From CAYUUW01 sp964448005 (lineage in GTDB: Bacteria > Patescibacteriota > Gracilibacteria > UM-FILTER-43-11), in contig CAYUUW010000020.1 of NCBI GenBank assembly GCA_964448005.1, forward strand, positions 1-21,901: a stretch of DNA of 21,901 nucleotides, in the 5' to 3' direction. Positions 19,850-21,901 of this stretch are shown here, one piece after another (the stretch's first letter is position 1; each line of letters starts with the position of its first letter). The translations under genes and the position numbers were made by a program. Under the pieces are notes generated by a model. The model ran no database searches and was not told the origin of the DNA. It was given only the letters and a program-made list of their open reading frames with translations.

Positions 19850-21376
19850 ATGACTTCGAAAAAACCCTTCTACCTCACCACTGCCATCGCCTACACCAAC
19901 GCCGGGCCGCACCTGGGCTTCGCGCTGGAATTGATAGAAGCCGATGCGATTGCCCGCTACCGCCGCCTGGCGGGGGACGATGTGTATTTTGTGACGGGGA
20001 CCGATGAGCACGGGATCAAGAACTACAACACGGCCAAGGCGGCAGGGGTGGATACGTTGGCTTTTGTGCAGGGGAATGCCGACATCTTCAAGCGCCTCAA
20101 GGGCATTCTCGATCTTTCCTACGACGACTTCATTCAGACCACCGATCGGGAGCGCCATTGGCCGGCGGCCCAGAAGCTTTGGAGGAAGCTGGAGGAGCGG
20201 GGCGACATCACCCTGAAGGAATATGAGGGCCTGTACTGCGAAGGCTGCGAGCTTTTTTTGAAGGAAACGGAGCTGGAGAGCGGCCTTTGCCCCATCCACA
20301 AAAAAGCGCCTCAATTGGCTAAAGAAGCCAATTATTTCTTCCGTCTTTCCAAATACAGCCAACGGATCGTGGAGCTGATCGAAGGCGGCACGCTGCGGCT
20401 CATTCCTGAATCCCGCCAAGCCGAATTCCTGAACATGGCCAAGGAAGGGCTGCACGATGTGAGCTTTTCCCGCCCTCGTTCCGTTTTGCCCTGGGGCATC
20501 GATGTGCCTGGCGACCCAAGCCATGTGATGTACGTGTGGTGCGACGCCCTCACCAACTACATTTCGGCTCTCGATTATGCGAATGACGGTCCTTTGTTCC
20601 AAAAATACTGGCCGGCCCAAGTGCATGTCATCGGCAAGGACATTGTGCGCTTCCATGCCGGCGTGTGGATCGGAATGCTCCTTTCCGCCGAGATCGATTT
20701 GCCGAAAAGCATCCTCATTCACGGCTTTGTCACGCACAATGGCGAAAAGATGAGCAAGTCCTTGGGCAATGTGGTGGACCCCATCCAAACGGCTGAAAAA
20801 TATGGCGTGGACGCCTTGCGCTACTACCTATTGCGCGAGATTCCGACGGGAAAAGACGGGGACTACAGCGACAGTCTTTTTGTGGAGCGCTACAATTCGG
20901 ATCTGGCCAACAACCTGGGCAACCTGGTCAACCGCCTGCACACGCTGGTTTCGCGCAATGCGATCGAGGCTTTCCGTTTCGACCAGCATCAGCAGGCTTG
21001 CCAGGCCAAAACAGAGCAGGCTTGGGCCGCGTACCGGCAGGCGATGGACGGCTACGATCTGCACGGGGGAGTGGCGGCCTGCTGGGAGCTCGTGAATTTC
21101 GCCAACAAGCGGCTGGAGGAGGAGAAGCCCTGGAGCACGATCAAGACCGATCGGGAAAGGGGGGTGGCCACGCTCTGCAATCTGCTGGAGGCGCTGCGGC
21201 ACATCACCCTGATGCTGCATCCGCTGCTTCCGGGGGCAGCGCAAAAGATCCGCGCCCAAATCGGCCTTTTGACCGATCCTTTGGAGGAAGCGCAGCAATG
21301 GGGAGGGGCGGGAGGGTGGAGCAAGCTGGGTGAGCAGGCGATTCTGTTTCCAAGGCGCGAGATAGGGAAGGATTAA
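19850..21376 (+). CDS. metG: Methionyl-tRNA synthetase
   Basis: A 508-aa class I synthetase that charges tRNA-Met. The HIGH-type motif is PHLGF (residues 20-24) in TTAIAYTNAGPHLGFALE. The catalytic-fold motif TGTDEHG follows. The connective-peptide zinc site is Cys130-x2-Cys133 with Cys147-x2-His150 (single-knuckle type). VWCDALTNYISAL forms part of the Met pocket. KMSKS is at residues 300-304, and the anticodon-binding helical domain follows. The protein ends at about 508 aa, without the C-terminal tRNA-binding (Trbp111-like) dimerisation domain, as in short MetG forms. ATG 19850 gives the usual N-terminus; no Shine-Dalgarno is visible. A displaced copy of its 3' end lies at 21747-21780. Confidence 0.96.
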   Translation: MTSKKPFYLTTAIAYTNAGPHLGFALELIEADAIARYRRLAGDDVYFVTGTDEHGIKNYNTAKAAGVDTLAFVQGNADIFKRLKGILDLSYDDFIQTTDRERHWPAAQKLWRKLEERGDITLKEYEGLYCEGCELFLKETELESGLCPIHKKAPQLAKEANYFFRLSKYSQRIVELIEGGTLRLIPESRQAEFLNMAKEGLHDVSFSRPRSVLPWGIDVPGDPSHVMYVWCDALTNYISALDYANDGPLFQKYWPAQVHVIGKDIVRFHAGVWIGMLLSAEIDLPKSILIHGFVTHNGEKMSKSLGNVVDPIQTAEKYGVDALRYYLLREIPTGKDGDYSDSLFVERYNSDLANNLGNLVNRLHTLVSRNAIEAFRFDQHQQACQAKTEQAWAAYRQAMDGYDLHGGVAACWELVNFANKRLEEEKPWSTIKTDRERGVATLCNLLEALRHITLMLHPLLPGAAQKIRAQIGLLTDPLEEAQQWGGAGGWSKLGEQAILFPRREIGKD

Positions 21377-21390
21377 TTCATTTTACTAGT

Positions 21391-21741
21391 ATGAATTTTC
21401 CTGTGATGGAAAAGGGGGCGTGCTTTAAGCTGCTTGTCCTCGGTTTTTTGTTTGGCGTTCTTTTGCAGATGCTTTTCATTCTGTCTCCTTTGCTAAAAGA
21501 AATAGGAGGCTTGCCTGTTCTTTTGTTTGGGCCGGTGGATTTGGCCATGAATGCGGTAGAAAGGTTGGCCTATGGATTATGTGGCCTATTTAAGTCTGAC
21601 GCTTGCGAAGGGTTCTCTGAGTTCGACGGTCCTTTGGGGTGGATCAACGTAATAACAATGTTCTCAGTTCCAGGCTTATGGTGGAGCCTGATTTTTACGC
21701 TCATTGCCAAGGGGTGGACTAAAATCTCTGCAAAAAGATAG
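21391..21741 (+). CDS. Small membrane protein downstream of metG
   Basis: A 116-aa protein that I do not recognise. It has TM segments at about 12-34 (CFKLLVLGFLFGVLLQMLFIL) and about 85-107 (INVITMFSVPGLWWSLIFTL), possibly a third weaker one at 40-60, and a Cys-containing polar loop (LCGLFKSDACEGF) between them. It starts exactly 14 nt after the metG stop, the same spacing as the membrane-protein gene after the helicase. A metG 3'-tail fragment follows 5 nt after its stop. The start could also be ATG 21406. There is no Shine-Dalgarno. Confidence 0.65.
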   Translation: MNFPVMEKGACFKLLVLGFLFGVLLQMLFILSPLLKEIGGLPVLLFGPVDLAMNAVERLAYGLCGLFKSDACEGFSEFDGPLGWINVITMFSVPGLWWSLIFTLIAKGWTKISAKR

Positions 21742-21746
21742 TGAAT

Positions 21747-21780
21747 TGAAGCAAGCTGGGCGAACAGGCGATTCCGTTGT
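21747..21780 (+). pseudogene. Displaced copy of the metG 3' end
   Basis: Bases 21751-21780 match metG 21321-21350 at 25 of 30 positions, in the same codon phase (SKLGEQAI in both). Two differences within SKLGEQAI are synonymous (GGT/GGC, GAG/GAA). The Trp codon TGG before it in metG is TGA here. Similarity fades after AGGCGATTC. It is a remnant of a diverged metG tail, parallel to the helicase tail at 12338-12389. Confidence 0.7.
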
Positions 21781-21901
21781 CCTCGCGGAAGCCCCGAAGG
21801 GGTTGCCTAGTAATGATGGAGAAATTGTTACCCTTAAGGGGGGTAAACTAAAAAGGCACCAGTTTTTCCAGCCGGCCCTTTCGGATATGCCTTGAGATAA
21901 G
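21781..21901. other. Window end, no assignable gene
   Basis: A small GCCCCGAAGGGG hairpin lies at about 21791-21801. An open frame overlapping the end of the membrane gene (21704-21895) has no recognisable features. I see no supported gene in this stretch. Confidence 0.4.

Noticed and set aside
21704..21895. 63-codon plus-strand frame at the window end
   Set aside because: It overlaps the end of the membrane-protein gene in another frame and crosses the metG tail remnant out of frame.
1..21901. Alternative genetic code (TGA as glycine)
   Set aside because: recF, rmuC and several pilin-like genes end naturally at TGA at family-typical lengths, and no in-frame TGA is needed in conserved regions.

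Overview
The window reads as a chromosomal piece of a Patescibacteria/CPR-type bacterium. Peregrinibacteria is my best guess, at modest confidence. The reasons are a run of five small T4SS_pilin-like (TrbC/VirB2-type) membrane proteins, a four-domain S1 protein, a short methionyl-tRNA synthetase, starts that mostly lack a Shine-Dalgarno sequence, and many intergenic hairpin repeats. TGA works as a stop (for example in recF, rmuC and the pilin-like genes), so this is not a lineage that reads TGA as glycine. Two 10-N runs (5509-5518 and 8805-8814) are assembly gaps inside genes. I see no tRNA, rRNA, CRISPR array or transposase.

Layout. 124-2803: recF and an S1-domain protein, separated by tandem and dispersed repeats. 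2804-8533: three consecutive genes for cysteine-rich surface lipoproteins of a type best known from myxobacteria (DUF4215 repeats, GDGDGD linkers, one VWA/MIDAS protein). Each has its own promoter, a leader of about 260-300 nt and its own terminator. The first is interrupted by an in-frame TAG. 8588-11447: a UvrD-type helicase fused to a RecB/AddB-like Fe-S nuclease. 11448-13260: an AT-rich insert with a membrane/coiled-coil protein, a displaced copy of the helicase 3' tail, and an aspartoacylase-like zinc enzyme on the minus strand. 13467-14560: a fourth cysteine-rich lipoprotein on the minus strand. 14732-16274: a GIY-YIG protein and RmuC. 16364-19109: the five-gene pilin-like operon. 19110-19849: a long non-coding stretch with a large inverted repeat and a candidate minus-strand RNA gene. 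19850-21376: metG. 21391-21741: a small membrane protein, followed by a displaced copy of the metG 3' tail.

How the parts relate. RecF, the helicase-nuclease and RmuC are DNA maintenance functions; S1 and MetG are translation functions. The lipoproteins and pilin-like proteins would form a surface apparatus, plausibly for contact with other cells.

Three signals stand out. (1) The three plus-strand lipoprotein genes share a leader RNA with a covarying stem, a conserved 11-nt loop and a possible alternative pairing. (2) Both the helicase gene and metG are followed, exactly 14 nt after the stop codon, by a gene for a small membrane protein and then by a divergent copy of their own 3' end. This suggests gene delivery by insertion at core-gene 3' ends. 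(3) A GTAAAC-N4-GTTTAC palindrome occurs three times, two of them at matching distances upstream of consensus promoters.
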